The notes under the pieces: model-generated
What the model was told of the DNA's origin: nothing
What the model saw: the letters and a program-made list of their open reading frames with translations, nothing else
The model's database searches: none
Made by a program: the position numbers and the translations under genes
In this document: piece after piece, positions 45,301-58,500 of the stretch
How the letters are laid out: each line of letters starts with the position of its first letter
Numbering within the stretch: the first letter of the stretch is position 1
Assembly: GCA_026413225.1 (NCBI GenBank)
Contig: CM048554.1
Coordinates: 53,899,463-53,963,462, forward strand
Direction: 5' to 3'
Length of the DNA: 64,000 bases
Source: Otis tarda
Lineage: Eukaryota; Chordata; Aves; Otidiformes; Otididae

Positions 45301-47735
45301 GGAAAGGAGTCTTTTGGTTGAAGGCTAGCAGCTGTTGCCGTGTCCACTGGCGATGATCTTTCTAAACTTCCACAAGTTATTTCCTGTAGCTCAGTTTAGA
45401 AAACAGGTAACCAGTCCTAACCTTACACTGTGCTCATGAATATGAACTCTTCAATACTTCTTATACTGCAGGGACATCTCAAGAGGGAAATGGTTAGTAG
45501 AAATAAAAAAACACCGTAAAAGCAAGCCAGGCAGGTTTTTGTGGCATTTTTTTCTCTAAAGTTTTCTTCTGGGCTGGGATGAAAATACCAATTTTCACTT
45601 AACAGCATCAAGTTTCTGGTCCTTTGTGACACAGAAGAAAGCCAGAAAAAAAAATTATTCAGGTTTAGCAATGAGTGCTCCTGTTTGGCGATGTTGGATG
45701 GTCCAGAAAGTTGCTTTTTGGCATTGAGCGATGAGTAGACCAAAGGCTCATTAGAAAGTGGCACAGAAGGAAGAAGTATGCTCTAATTCTGAACTTGTGA
45801 GACAGAAGCAATTTCTTATAAAATGTAAATATTTGGCCTCAGTAATGACCTGCCCTGTTCCCTGCTATTTCTTGCGTATTACATGTACTTACATTTCTTT
45901 CCAGGGTACAGATGGATCTGTACGAGGTGAGGAAAAACCCTCTCTCAAGTTTGTGCCAATGTTTTCACTAATTAACTTTTTTTCAGTCAGTAACTCTGAA
46001 ATGCAAGAGGAACATGAGGCAGTGCTCTAGATATTTTAAATGCTGGAAATAAATGCATTTAAAGTGACATTTCATGAGAATCCTGTAGTCACAGCACTTG
46101 CTTGTTGGGGGAAGTGTTTATGTAGAAGCATGAACCTTTTCTCTGAAAAGATGTTCACAGTTTCTGTGCATTTACAACCAGAAACATTTTTTGAAAGCCA
46201 AAGCTGCATTAATCCTCAGAAAAAAGAAAGATACAGGCAGGGTACTGCAAACTCTGCATTATCCTCTGGCCCTGAACTAGAAAGATCCCCTCGATTCTGA
46301 GGCCATTCTGCCCAACGGAAACGGCCATTATTTGTTGACTTCTTTCTTTTCTTGCCCAAATTCTTAAGAAAGCTTCAAGCACTTCACCTACTTGTTTCTG
46401 TTCTGTTGAAGGATCAGTCTGAGCCCTGTTTGTTATCTAGCTGTTTTCTGAAGGACGCCCTACTGACACCTGAAAAATCTCTCATTGCCAGTGAGTGCCC
46501 GTGTGGCTCTCCGGACACAGTTATTGCCCTAGGCTAACTCTTTATGCAGGTATATCCCAGAGCAAGTGCTTGTTCCTGTTTAGCTCAACAGGAGCTAAAC
46601 AATTCCCAAACAAATGTGCCCAAGCGTGGAGCTAGTTCAAGGTGCACATAAGCTGTTGTGCTCTAACACAGAGGCAGGGCCTTTTAATTCCAGCACTACT
46701 GAAGACACATTTGATCAACAAAGTGTTTAGTGCTACTGCTGGTTTAAAACACTCCAGCTCCCCTTCACCAACCAGTGTTTATTCCCTACCCTATGTAGTG
46801 CTACTTCAGTTGTGCTGGCACAAATTTTTTACAGCCGTATCATATGCCCCATCAGGGAACCATATGGTTTAAATAGGAATCCACAGAGGAAAAAAAAAAA
46901 AAAAAGGTAAATGGGTCACGCAGAGCAGAGGGTAGACTTGGAAATGGCTACATCAGTGCAACTGAAGCAAGAGAGCAAGTGCAGTGAGGGGAAGTAACTT
47001 AGGTAAGAATTGTTGCCCAAACATGTCCCTAAACCAGCCCATTTACTTCTGGCCCAGGCTATCCTTGCCCTACTAGAGGAGCTTAAGCATGTTCATATAG
47101 CCAGTGGCTCTCCTGACCCAAATGATGTACATGTCTTTATGAGGGTGGCAGCGGGCACACCAAAGGCTTCACCCAAATAGAACTGCAGCTGGTGTGTTAC
47201 ATACCCAGTCAACACATTTACACCAGCAAAACTTCATTGCTTAGAGGTGACCTCCCAGGTATCTGCCATTCCAGTTTCCTAGTGAAAGATACTCACTAAA
47301 CAAAAGCACTTCCTTTCTACCCAGGGCCCATTTGTCCTGTCACAGCCCCCATGAGATGTGATTTGCAGAGCCTCAATGTCTCTCTCCTCTCCCCACCCAC
47401 TTTTTTTTCAAGTTTTCCAAGACTCCCTTACAGATTAAAATGTCAGACATGTCAAGTGCTCTACTGCAACCAAACATCATCTTACCTACTACACAATTTA
47501 CTGCATTTAAGTCACTGCTCATTATATAAACCAGATTTTACTAATGATAAGCTGCAAAATGCCAAGTTCATTAGTTTTGGATGCCATATGTATGTAGGTA
47601 AACAGGGAACAGTTTAAACGTGCTTTGATAATTTATCCCTCAAGTGCCATGATTTATGTTTTCAGAACACTGTGTCAAACAGATCCACAAGTGCCAGCTT
47701 TGTGTATGAGGGTGACATTACCACCGCTGCAAATC
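42390..47735. other. Intergenic DNA between the LTR-like element and the orphan CpG island
   Basis: Unique sequence of mixed composition with short poly-A tracts (for example 42698-42711 and 46891-46905). No exon structure or known repeat was recognised, and I found no sign of PYCR2, which accompanies the LEFTY genes in human. Confidence 0.5.
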
Positions 47736-47739
47736 CCTG

Positions 47740-47960
47740 CCCATCCTTTTCGGAACTGCCGGCTGCCGGGGGAGGGTGTGGAGGGGCCAGGGCCCCGCAG
47801 CCTGGGCCCGCAGCGACACCTGCCGGCACGGGGCTCCCGCACCGGCACGGACAGACGGACACACGGACAGCCCTGCGGGGCAGCGAGCCCTCCAACGCCA
47901 TTTTATAAGGAAGCGTGCCCGGGAAGGTCCCGTTGGCAAGGGAAGGTCAAACCGTCCGGT
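47740..47960. promoter_or_regulatory. Small orphan CpG island with TATA-like core
   Basis: About 220 bases rich in G, C and CpG stand out from AT-rich flanks about 0.9 kb beyond the predicted SDE2 3' end. A TATA-like core, TTATAAAATGGCG on the minus strand (about 47897-47909), sits at the edge. No known gene starts here. Confidence 0.4.
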
Positions 47961-48800
47961 TAACCAGCACTTCAGAGCAGCTACACCCACGCAAGCGATG
48001 TCACACCTTGCCCGTGGAGTTTGTCAAGAATACATCCTTGAGCTTTAACACCCTCTCTCAACCCAAAACTTCCAAGCATAAACAAAACAGCTTCGGAAGA
48101 GAGATGTCTTAAGATTGTAAAACTGACTGAAATACCAGATACAAACTCTCATATCAGAAACACTGAATACTACACAAGTGAAATTATTTCCTAGCATTTG
48201 AAGCCCATTTCCTACCACTATTGCAACTCAAATCTTTATGACCAAACTTTAAAACAGATAAAAGAATGGCATGATGTCAGGAGAGAGAGAATTTTTAATA
48301 TTTCAAGTGTCTCTAGAAGAAAATCTGAGAAGCAGATCATAAACATAATATTCTCCAGCATAGGGTGGTAAAATCTGAAGTCTGAGGCACTGAAGTTTTT
48401 AGAAGTCTCTCAAGCCAGAGAAGTGGCAGCTGCACCCACAGCCAGGCAAGCACACTGCCCTTACCACCTCACGGGACAACTCCCAGCACTGAGATGTCAG
48501 ATATTGCTCTAGGATAATGCACCACCATGGCAGATATTTCAGTCCTTGGGAGACTACTCCATTGTTTTTACTGCAGGAAAAGAATTAAGAAAGACATCCT
48601 AAATTTCCCACTCAGCTTCAGATGATCACTCTGATCACTTACTAACCTTCAGCAGCCAGCAAGTGTACTTCATTAGTTTCTTAAGGATGTGATTCTCTCT
48701 TTTCCTTCACTCAGACACTTTTCCAGAGCAAAACAAGTAAACACTCTCATTTAACTTCTTCTAAAGAAAAGACGTACACTCAATAATTTATATCTGATAC
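47961..48800. other. AT-rich spacer before the SDE2 3' end
   Basis: Nothing recognisable beyond unique AT-rich sequence. Confidence 0.4.
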
Positions 48801-48804
48801 CTGA

Positions 48805-49321
48805 CAGAAACTTGCAGCACAGTGTATTTATTTATACTGACCTCATCCATATAAAAATGTTCTTTTTATATAAAGAAACTTCACCTTTTAAGCCTGGATC
48901 ATAAGTTCAATGTTTCTCATTTGACAGTTGTAACTGTGCTAACTGCAATACACCTTAAAGGAGATCCAATACAAAGCTAAGAAAGGATTGCTATTTTCCT
49001 TAAAAGAGGTGATGACAGTGTCACATAACCATTTTCCAGAAACATTCAGGTTATTTCTTTCCATATACAGAGAATTTGTTCTACCTGTTGTATTAAGACT
49101 TGTTATAACCATTTGCAAAGCTTATCAGAAGATAGTCGTTTCACACCTTTAATATTGAATGCGTCGAACGCATAACTAACCTGCTATCTAGCAACTTAAA
49201 TTAATTGAAGATAGAAACAAAAACCATCCAGGCATGCCAAAGAATTGCATGTGGCAGTACAGAATAACAACAGAATAATAAAAATTTAAAAGAACATGAA
49301 TACAAAATCTTTAAAAAAAAA
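48805..49321 (-). other. SDE2: Predicted SDE2 3'UTR
   Basis: From the stop codon leftward to about 20 bases past an AATAAA signal (minus strand, 48832-48827). Other signals further on are possible, so the end is a guess. Confidence 0.45.
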
Positions 49322-49537
49322 TCACTTCTTTTTCCCCTTAGAGGGCTTTGCAAATAGGGCAGGATCGATCTGGTCTCTAGACAGACCTCTCACTGAAAAA
49401 AGCCTTGCTGCTCTTTCCTTTAAAGTGCCTCCACATTTCAGTCCTAAAGACATCAATTCCATCTTCAGTTTATCTAAACCCAGGGCTTCCAATTCAGCAG
49501 CAGAGTTGAATGCCAATAGATCTATTGGTTCCACCTC
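49322..49537 (-). CDS. SDE2: SDE2 exon 7 coding part (residues 344-414)
   Basis: Encodes the C-terminal SAP-like DNA-binding region, [20 protein letters not shown] and [16 protein letters not shown], ending in a lysine-rich GKKK tail and TGA at 49324-49322. Acceptor TTTGCAG. Confidence 0.97.
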   Translation of the reverse strand, partial: EVEPIDLLAFNSAAELEALGLDKLKMELMSLGLKCGGTLKERAARLFSVRGLSRDQIDPALFAKPSKGKKK

Positions 49538-52500
49538 CTGCAAAGAGAAAAACATCTCATCAGATTATTATTATTTTCTTCCTCACTGGGGGAAGGAGGA
49601 ACAAGTATAGACAGACTGCTTCACTTCACAGAAGACCTTCAATTAGGATTATCTCAAACACCTGATTACTTAACAAAGTTGAGCAACGTCTCAATACGTA
49701 TATGTTGGATATTGTCATTATTAGCAGTACTTCTGCTACCCAGGCAAAGTATTACGGCATCATGTACAAGCAAATCGAAGCTAGCTAGCAGCCTAATTGT
49801 GTTACTTCTGCTGTAATTTGCATGTTCTACAAGAGCAGGGTGAATGCTCAGGAGAGCTTTGTGCCTGGTGTCCAACCATACTGCTACAATTTTATTCCTC
49901 GCAGTGCCTCTGCTAGCTAAGGCTTGCTCTAATATTTCCAGACAAGCTGCAGACGTGCTCAGGCTTGCAATGTACTCAACCTCCAAGAGAGAAGCACTGG
50001 TCATTTTTAAACACCACTAAACTTCAAAAATTATTCCACTAGAACTAACACATTCTACTTGCAATAGGGGAATGTTGAAAAAGCAAAATAAAGAAGTGGC
50101 AGTATTGAATCCTATTCCTCTGGAGACAAAATAGTTGACACTTTTTAAGTTAAGTACTCGCAAGAAAACGGAATTTAAAACTACAGCCCACCATCTCACC
50201 TAGCAGTTCAGTAGCTTAACCTTGGCTTCAAGAGGCATGGCAAAGCTTTCAGTCCCTTTTTAGCCTGATGTAGAATATAACCAATACACCCCCAGCAGAG
50301 CAGGAAGGAGGACGAATAGTTATTTCTAATGCAGTTATATTGTAATTATAGAAACAGATATAAAAAGCACTCTTTTTAGTAAGATTAACCAAAAGGCAAA
50401 GTTCTGATGTTCACACCTCATCCTGCTACAAGAAAATGGACTAAAATTTCATCTTAAAAGGAGATTAGTATATTTGCAGAATAACTGAGGGCGAGAGGGA
50501 CCTCTATAGATTGTCTAGTTCAAGCCCAATGCCTTGTCCACAAAACAGACAAGGATTGTTTAATTCAAATGCTGCAATTTACTAACACACTAAACACTAA
50601 CACTAAACATTAACACACTAAACCCAACAAAAAACTAAGCCCATTTTGTTCAAACCTTGACAGCACATATTATGATGGAGTTATCAAAGAGACTTCAGAA
50701 CAAGTAATACCAGCAGTGTGAATAAGACCACTCCATTATGACCTCAGCAAAAACAATTAACACTAGCAGAATCAGAACCTCTGTCCTAAGCATAAAAAAA
50801 AAAAAGACTGGTTGCCTCATTATTTTTATCCTACTTAAAAAAAAAAACAAACAACAAAACATCAAGGACTATTATAAAAATATTTCCACCTGCAATAACA
50901 ATCTGCCACAGCATTGGTGGAGTTTCCTGTTCTAGGAATAGACAGTCTCACAAATACTGAGCAAAAGGTAAACAGTGAAGAATGGTAAACATCCTGTTTA
51001 AAATTTGCCAGCTCTAGTAGTACAGTAGATGACAAAGTTCTAATTTATCAGATTACATCCTTGGTCCTTTTTCCATTTAACTGTATTAAACTTTCACTTA
51101 TCAGAATTCAGTCACTGGCAGCTGATGGCAGACTTTCTGCTCAAGCTGAAAAAAGGCAGAAAATCCAAGCAACATCCTAGCCCAAAAGACACCTCCCACA
51201 TTTTTGTTTTTTTTCTAGAATAACCCCAGATTCATTACCCCTAAAAATTTTTAATAGTAACATTAAGTAAGGAGCAATGAAGCACAAGTACTGGCACCTT
51301 TTATACTGCCAAATATTAATTGTGCTTTCATCAATTCAGTGGGAAAAGCTACGTTCTCCCTTGGCTAGAAGACTGATCCAAAGCCTCTTCAGCAAAAGAC
51401 AGCTGTTCCCCTGTCAATCACCAGAGAAGGAACCTCATGGTCTGTACTGCTCCTGATCTGGCTGAGGGCTGCAACACCAACCCAGACTGCCAGCAGAGAT
51501 AATGATATGGCAACAGCACAGACCTGCTTCCACCATGGATATACCAGATATCAATTGAAAAACCATGCTTCCACGATCCTTTGCAGTTCAGACAAAGCCC
51601 ATCATTTATACCAATCCTGTCTCTCTAGTGAAAAAGCTGCTGCTCTCAGACTTTCAATGGTCAATGAAGAACTGAAGTTTGCATCACAATACTAGGGTTC
51701 TCTAGGAACTAGAACTCAAGTCTTTTTATAATAAAAACTAAGACAGACTGATCAGCTGAATAGTTCAGGGAGCATCTACTCCGAACAGTTTCTAATTTAA
51801 ACATTGAGGTCAATCATAAACATAAAGGTCAAATTATGTTATAAATAAGATTAGACAAATTTGACAGTGTTTGGTAATATCTCAAAAAGTATTGCTAAGT
51901 CTTTCATACAATCATAGAATGGTTTGGGTTGGAAGGGACCTTTAAAGATCATCTAGTCCAACCCCCCTGCAAGGAGCAGATCAGGTTGCTCAGAATCTCA
52001 TCCAACCTGGCCTTCAACGTTTATCCTACAGAAGGGTTTTATTTTCCTTTTTTCCCCTCCTCAGTAAATAGTTTTTTAGTCAGATTGTATCTATTTATGT
52101 AGGAGAAGGAAAAAAAACCAACAAAAATTATCTCAGGGAAAACATGGATCTCAGGAAAGACAATACTAGACAGTTAGTAGAAACTCTAGACCATTAAAAT
52201 CTTAAAGTTATTTCTTGACCCATCTCTCAAGACAATGCTACCATACTACAATTCAGGTTTGTCCATGAAAACACTCTCAACCACAAGCTTTTACTGGCTG
52301 CAGTTTCCATTAACTTGCTACATTCCGTTTTCAGAAGTCGTACGATGCATCTTCAGTTACGCTGCTTTTCCTTTCAACCTTGGCATTTTTTGTGCTCTGA
52401 ATCAAACTGTGGAGATTCTACTAGCTTGTTAAGGAGACTACAATTCTAATTCGAGTATTTACATCTAATGCATTGAAGTAAGTTTAGAAATCCCCTCCCC

Positions 52501-55500
52501 TTTGCTGTGATCCACAAAGGGAAAGTGATAGGAGTAAAAGCAGTTGAAGAAAAAAGATGTATCAATTTTGTACTGCTTCATACTTACTGCGCTCTGTAAC
52601 TGGTTTGTTTCCTGTGCTTTAGAAGAAACATTTTCTTGCTCCTCTTCTTTCAGAGCTTGGGTTACTTCATTCTTTTCCTGCCCCTCTTCCTTCACTGGCT
52701 TTGTCATTTTACTGTTTTCTTCACCTGGAATTTCAGTTTGCCCACCTATATGTGTCTCTCCTTGCAGATCTCTTCCAGTACCTTCTGGCTGCTCCAGTGT
52801 TTTCTCAGTTGCCCTGGTAGCTGGACTACCCTCTACTGAATCCACAGGGCTGCTTGAACATTCATTTGATTTTCCTGCGTTTTCATTATATCTGCTGCCT
52901 GATGGACAACTTCCATCAGATGCATGTGTGGAATCATCTTCACTGTCATCCTCACAATCTGAACTGTCACGATCATCCAATCCTTCCAATCCCAGCCTGG
53001 CATAAGCAATACATTACAAGTGAATATTCATCTATTTTCACTTTTAAAAAAAATATTTTTATTGTCACATTTTCGTTCCAAAACTTATTTCAGAGAGCTG
53101 CAGTAAACTACTCTAGCAGTTACTTAGGATAGTTTAGTAAGTGGAAGAGCTGCTAATACTGAACAGGACCCAACAACCTCCCAAAAACAAGTATCTTTTT
53201 ACAGCATTCCCAATACAGAAATGTGTGCTACTATTGCTACTCCAAACACCACTGGCATCATTAAGACTTCTCTTTCATGTCACATTAGGTGAAAAATGCC
53301 AGAAAAAAAAAATCTTTTTTTAGTTCTTTGTCAATGTAATTCATTAATGAAAAAAAAAAAAGACGATGAGAAGTATATGGACTATAACCATATGAATATG
53401 AGAAAAACAACAAAAAGGTGCCTATTTTTGAAGGTAAAGTTTGTCTGCTCAGCTGGGACAGAATTACATAAACACAGTAACATTTACGTTCAGTTCTCCA
53501 ATTTAATCAGTTCAACTTAATTTTACTATTTAAGCCTACATCTCTGATAAGATGTCGCTTACTTGTCTGGATCTAATCTGTCATCCTGTTCAAGCCTTAA
53601 TACTTGAGTATTAAGCCTAAGAGAGCCGTAATACTTACCAAAAGCATTTTCTTTTTCGAGATTTTGTTCCATTCTTTCCAGATTCACCTGGACGCTTCCG
53701 ACTATTGCCACTTTCTGGTGACACTATTTTGCTTGAAGTGGCCTGCAATCCTTCAAAACAAAGTTAAAAGTCTACTTCATCAGTACACATTTAAAACAAT
53801 TCACATACGTTGTAAATTCTACTTATCTTTTAACTTCAGATGCAATTTAAAACACTAGCTGAAAATAATCACTATTGGTGCACATTTATGTAGACTCAAA
53901 GCTTCAAAATAAATTCAGTAGCAGGAAAAACTTTCTTACACTGCTCTACTAAGGCATAGAGTCAATCTTAAAAATGGTTTCTTGAAATGATTCCTTTCAG
54001 CCTCAAGTTTCACTATCAAGTTGCCAGCAGGGGATAAAAAGGGATTTTTTTTTTTTATCTGTGGATAAAACAAAAACAAAGCCAAAACTACAAAGACCTG
54101 TAAGAGAAACAAGGTATTTCATAGCTGGCTTCCATTTCTAGTAAGACCTGTTTACATATCATAATTTCACTGAAAGTTATTACACAATTCTTATTGTGTA
54201 AGAATTGTATTTTCTATATTGAACAAGAAACACTACCTTTACAGAATTTTGCTTTTATTATGAGATGACACTCAAATACAAGTATCACTTGTATTTGTGT
54301 TATGCTGTTCAATGCAATTTAAGACAAGCAGTAGCCAAAGAGGAAAAATGAACTCCAACCAATTTTACTGGAATTTAAAATTTCATTCAATTGAGTTACT
54401 GTCAGCTTTTTTTTTTTTTAATTTTCATACTGGACTGAGGCTCCAGGGACTTTTAGTTTGTTTTAATTTTTGAGGAGGTAAAGTGAGGTTAAACTGCAAT
54501 ACCTTTAAGGACTGAATCTTCTAGTCGTTCAGCCATTTCATGACACTGCTTCTGGTAGTCCGGATTTGTGAAAAAGTGCTTTGGCTCCGCAAGTTTCCGC
54601 TGCAGCCTTTCCAAGCGCCTTTGCTCTTTTTCTGCTTCCCGTTCTGCTTGTTGCTTCACCCACTCAGCCATGCTGCAGGTGATAGAACCATGAAAATGAG
54701 AGCATTTCCACCATTTAACGTAATATCAGTTTGTTGCTTCGCCATTACTGAACGCTTCTACCACCTGCTAGGATGGGAAAAGATGACTAACAACACCCAG
54801 GGGAATTACTGAAGGAATATAAAAAGATTCTGCTATAGAGAAGAAAGTAAAGTTTATTTTGGAAGCTAGAAATAGCAGCAAGGTCACATATCCCCAGTAT
54901 CATGGTCTTGCAGCTTTATCAAGAACTGTGATACTTCCAGATGAGAAATCCAAAAGGTGCAGAACAGCCTCTCAGAAGCAGGCTGTAGTACAATCACCTT
55001 TACTTTGCAACAATGCAATTATAGTCAGAAGAATCCTATTGGCTTCCAGTCCATCTGTGCTTAAGATTTCACTTTTGCCCTTTTTAGTATTAAAAATAAA
55101 ATTTCATTGCTACAACAGCCTGTCATTTGATCTCTTTCGTTAACAACAAACTATCTGGTCAGTTTATTTTATAATTCTAGCTTCTAAGAAAACACCTTAC
55201 GCTTTTTCATGATTGACATCTCGAAGTCTCCTTCCACTGAGATCTCGGCAAGCCTCTCTATTTGTTGTCTTTTCAATCTGAGCACCAAGTGCTCGCAGCA
55301 TAGATCCAAATCCTGAGAAAAAAAAAAGTAATCAAGAATCAGTTAAACAAAAACAAATGGAGATGAACTAGTACAAAACAAAATAATTAATTCTGGAAAA
55401 ATAATACAATTGAATTCAACACTTTCCTTTCCCTCGATGCAATAACCCTGAAATAAAGGGTAGGCTGAAAGTTGCAACATGTTAGAAAATTGTCATTGGG

Positions 55501-58500
55501 CGAAATGCTGAAAGACCAAGTGGAAAAAAGATACTTAATCCAGCGTTTGCCACTCATCTGATTTTTGTGCTCCTGACACCACACCAGACAGACTCCAGAT
55601 GTACCAGAACCTCTGCAGCACTTCTAGCATGAAAGCCTATTTCTGGACTACCCCAGCAATCTCACAATCTTCTTCGTCTCATGAAAACATTTTTGGTCCT
55701 TTCCAATTTAGCCAGGATATACCTTCCCCTGAGGTCCCTCATAGCCTTTGCCAAACTTAAGTGTCCTTTTAAAATCTAACAAAAAATTACATAACTTTTT
55801 TAGGAAAAAGCCTTAGCCACTTCATCAAGATTATAATGATGTACAATGTTATGCTGGAGATCCCCCCAGAATAGATTTCTATACACTCCTTTTTCACTAA
55901 TCACTAACAGGCAAGACTGCTAATTTATCTCACCTGGTCCCACCTTATGTTATCTCCAGTTTGAGAAAGACACTTACTTAACTACCTCAAAGAAACACAA
56001 GGTGGATTAAATTAATATAATCCTTCAAGCAATTTGAAACTACCAAGAGCAATTTTTTTAATGAGAAGCCGAACAAATATCTATTTTTTGGTGCCCCAAA
56101 ATTACCTTTAAGGAGTGTTACAAACCAATCCAGACAGCCTACTGTATCATGAGGCAGAAAAAGTATTGTGTTCAGGTAATAAAACCAATTGCTGTCATGG
56201 GTGAGGAGAATTTCTGTAGCTCCTGAAAAACCTGCTACTCCTTTTACATTCTGAAGAATGCGGACCTAGCTGCTACACCTAGCCAGGCATGCTCCCCAAA
56301 ATCAACAGCAATGCGTTCACTAAGTTCACAAGTGCTGAATTAGGTCTGATAATAAAATACTCAGTTATTTTCTAAGCCTGCAGGATCTGTAATTCCTTGA
56401 GATCATACAGCAAGTCTCAATAGTTCTGACCTGTGTTTGCTTGTCTGTTTTTATCAGGCTTTTAAGTCAAAACAAAAGGAACACTTTCAAAAGCAGACAG
56501 AATTGTTAAAGAATAGTTTTAAAGTGACCCCAAGGACACATTAGTAATGGAGAGTGAATCACAGAACACATATCCTGTGTCATCCCAGGATAACTGAAGC
56601 TGATGGACAATAGGTGAGGAAGAAGCATGCTATACTATGAACTTATACCATACGCACCACTTTTAGGGTGCTTAAAAAACCCCACAATAGCTCATAGGCT
56701 ATAGCAACAATATTTATTTTCAGTTCTGTCTAAAATTATGAAGGAGCTGAGGAAACTATGAAGCTGAGCTGCAGTCTGATGCAAGGCTGCACAGTTACTC
56801 AGCGGTTATTTTTGCTCAAAAGCTGGAAAATTCTGAGAACTGGATTCAAAGAGAAAACATATATTGACTACAATTACACTCAAATACTCTCCTAAATCTG
56901 CTTCATCCATCATGTTCCATTTTAGGGAATGACCACGTTGTTAGTAGCTGCATTGTTTTATATGATTAACATACACCTGTAACACAGTTAAAATATTTTG
57001 TCAACATAAGGAGTCTAGTTCAGATTGAATTATTTAGTTCTTAGGTTACTGAGATCTTGTCATTTATACATTTTTTTTCAAATCCGAGAAGACAAAATAT
57101 AATATATCATATAACATACTCAAATCACAGGCTATTTGTACCTGGAATATTTGTCCTAAGTGATCATGAATGAAACTTAGGAGCCTAAGAAGTCAGGTGC
57201 TTTTAAACACAATTGCAATGCTGAAGTCACTTGGATGCACATTACAGATTTCTACTAGTAGACCTAAGCTGACCAGGAATGCAAAGAAGAGCTACACCAG
57301 CAAAGTTGTTAGCTGAACTGCAGCTTCCCTGCTCAGTTCTCGGCTTTGTAGGTAGACTTTGGTTTCAGCTCACAGACACTATATGACAGTCACCCACATT
57401 ACCAGAGATGTGCTAATACATTAGGACTGCTGCCATCAGTATAAAGTACGGTATAACAAAAGTTTTTTAACCTAAGAATCTAATCAATAACAAGCAATTA
57501 AGCAACAAACCTCCTTTTCCGCCACAAAGTCTTGGTTCCAGGCTATAAACGGCTCCATCCTGCAATACATCTTCATCATTAACTAGTCGTCCGTTACATT
57601 TCACGTACAAGCTTTCTTCTGGGATATTCTAAAAAACAGCAAAATTGAGCTATATGGTCAGCTGAAAATGAAACATTCTGCTAAAGTAGACCATTAAGGA
57701 GTAACGTTTCCTTCCTTCCTTCCTATAGGAAAGGAGGGGAAGCAAAAATCAGACTATCTTAAAAGCATAAACATTTTATGTTTTGATTTAGACTACATAT
57801 AAGGAAGAATTTTTTAACAATGAGGGTGGTAAAGCACTGGAACAGGTTGCCCAGAGAGGTGGTGGATGCCCCATCCCTGGAAACATTCACGCCAGGCTGG
57901 ATGGGGCTCTGAGCAACCTGATCTGGTTGGAGATGTCCCTGCTCTTTGCATGGGGGCTGGATTACAGATGACCTTTAAAGGTCTCTTCCAACACAAACCA
58001 TTCTATGATTTTATGTGGTGCTTGTTTCAACTCCTCTTTACTCAAGGATTAAACACAGTCTAAATCAGCTTGTAACATGCATGGGGAAAAGCTGTGCTAC
58101 GGGAAAATTTACAGTAAGTGTTCAAACACTCTGTATTAAAAAAAAAAAAAACAAGCAAACAAACCCCACATTTTGGGGGCTGTAGAGAATTTATAGTTTT
58201 ATATATCTGTATTACCTATACATAGAAGATATTAGGGGACATAACACTTTCTTACAACAAACCCTCCTGCTCAACTAAGCGACGGCTACGAGAAGAGGCA
58301 TGCCCACAGCCGCGACGTGCGACAGCCCGTCAGTGTCCCCGCAGGGGCGAGGGCAGACATCGTGGCCTGTGAGGGGCCGCCGCCGGCCCCGGGAGCCCAG
58401 TGCCCTCACCCACCTTCCCATCGTCCCGAGGGGAGGCCGCGACCCCATAACCGCCCCCCTTTCCACTCACCAGTGCCCGAGCGCGATCGCGGAGGAGGCC

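Noticed and set aside
39530..48800. Search for PYCR2 or a second LEFTY copy
   Set aside because: No exon resembling either was found in any frame I could read.
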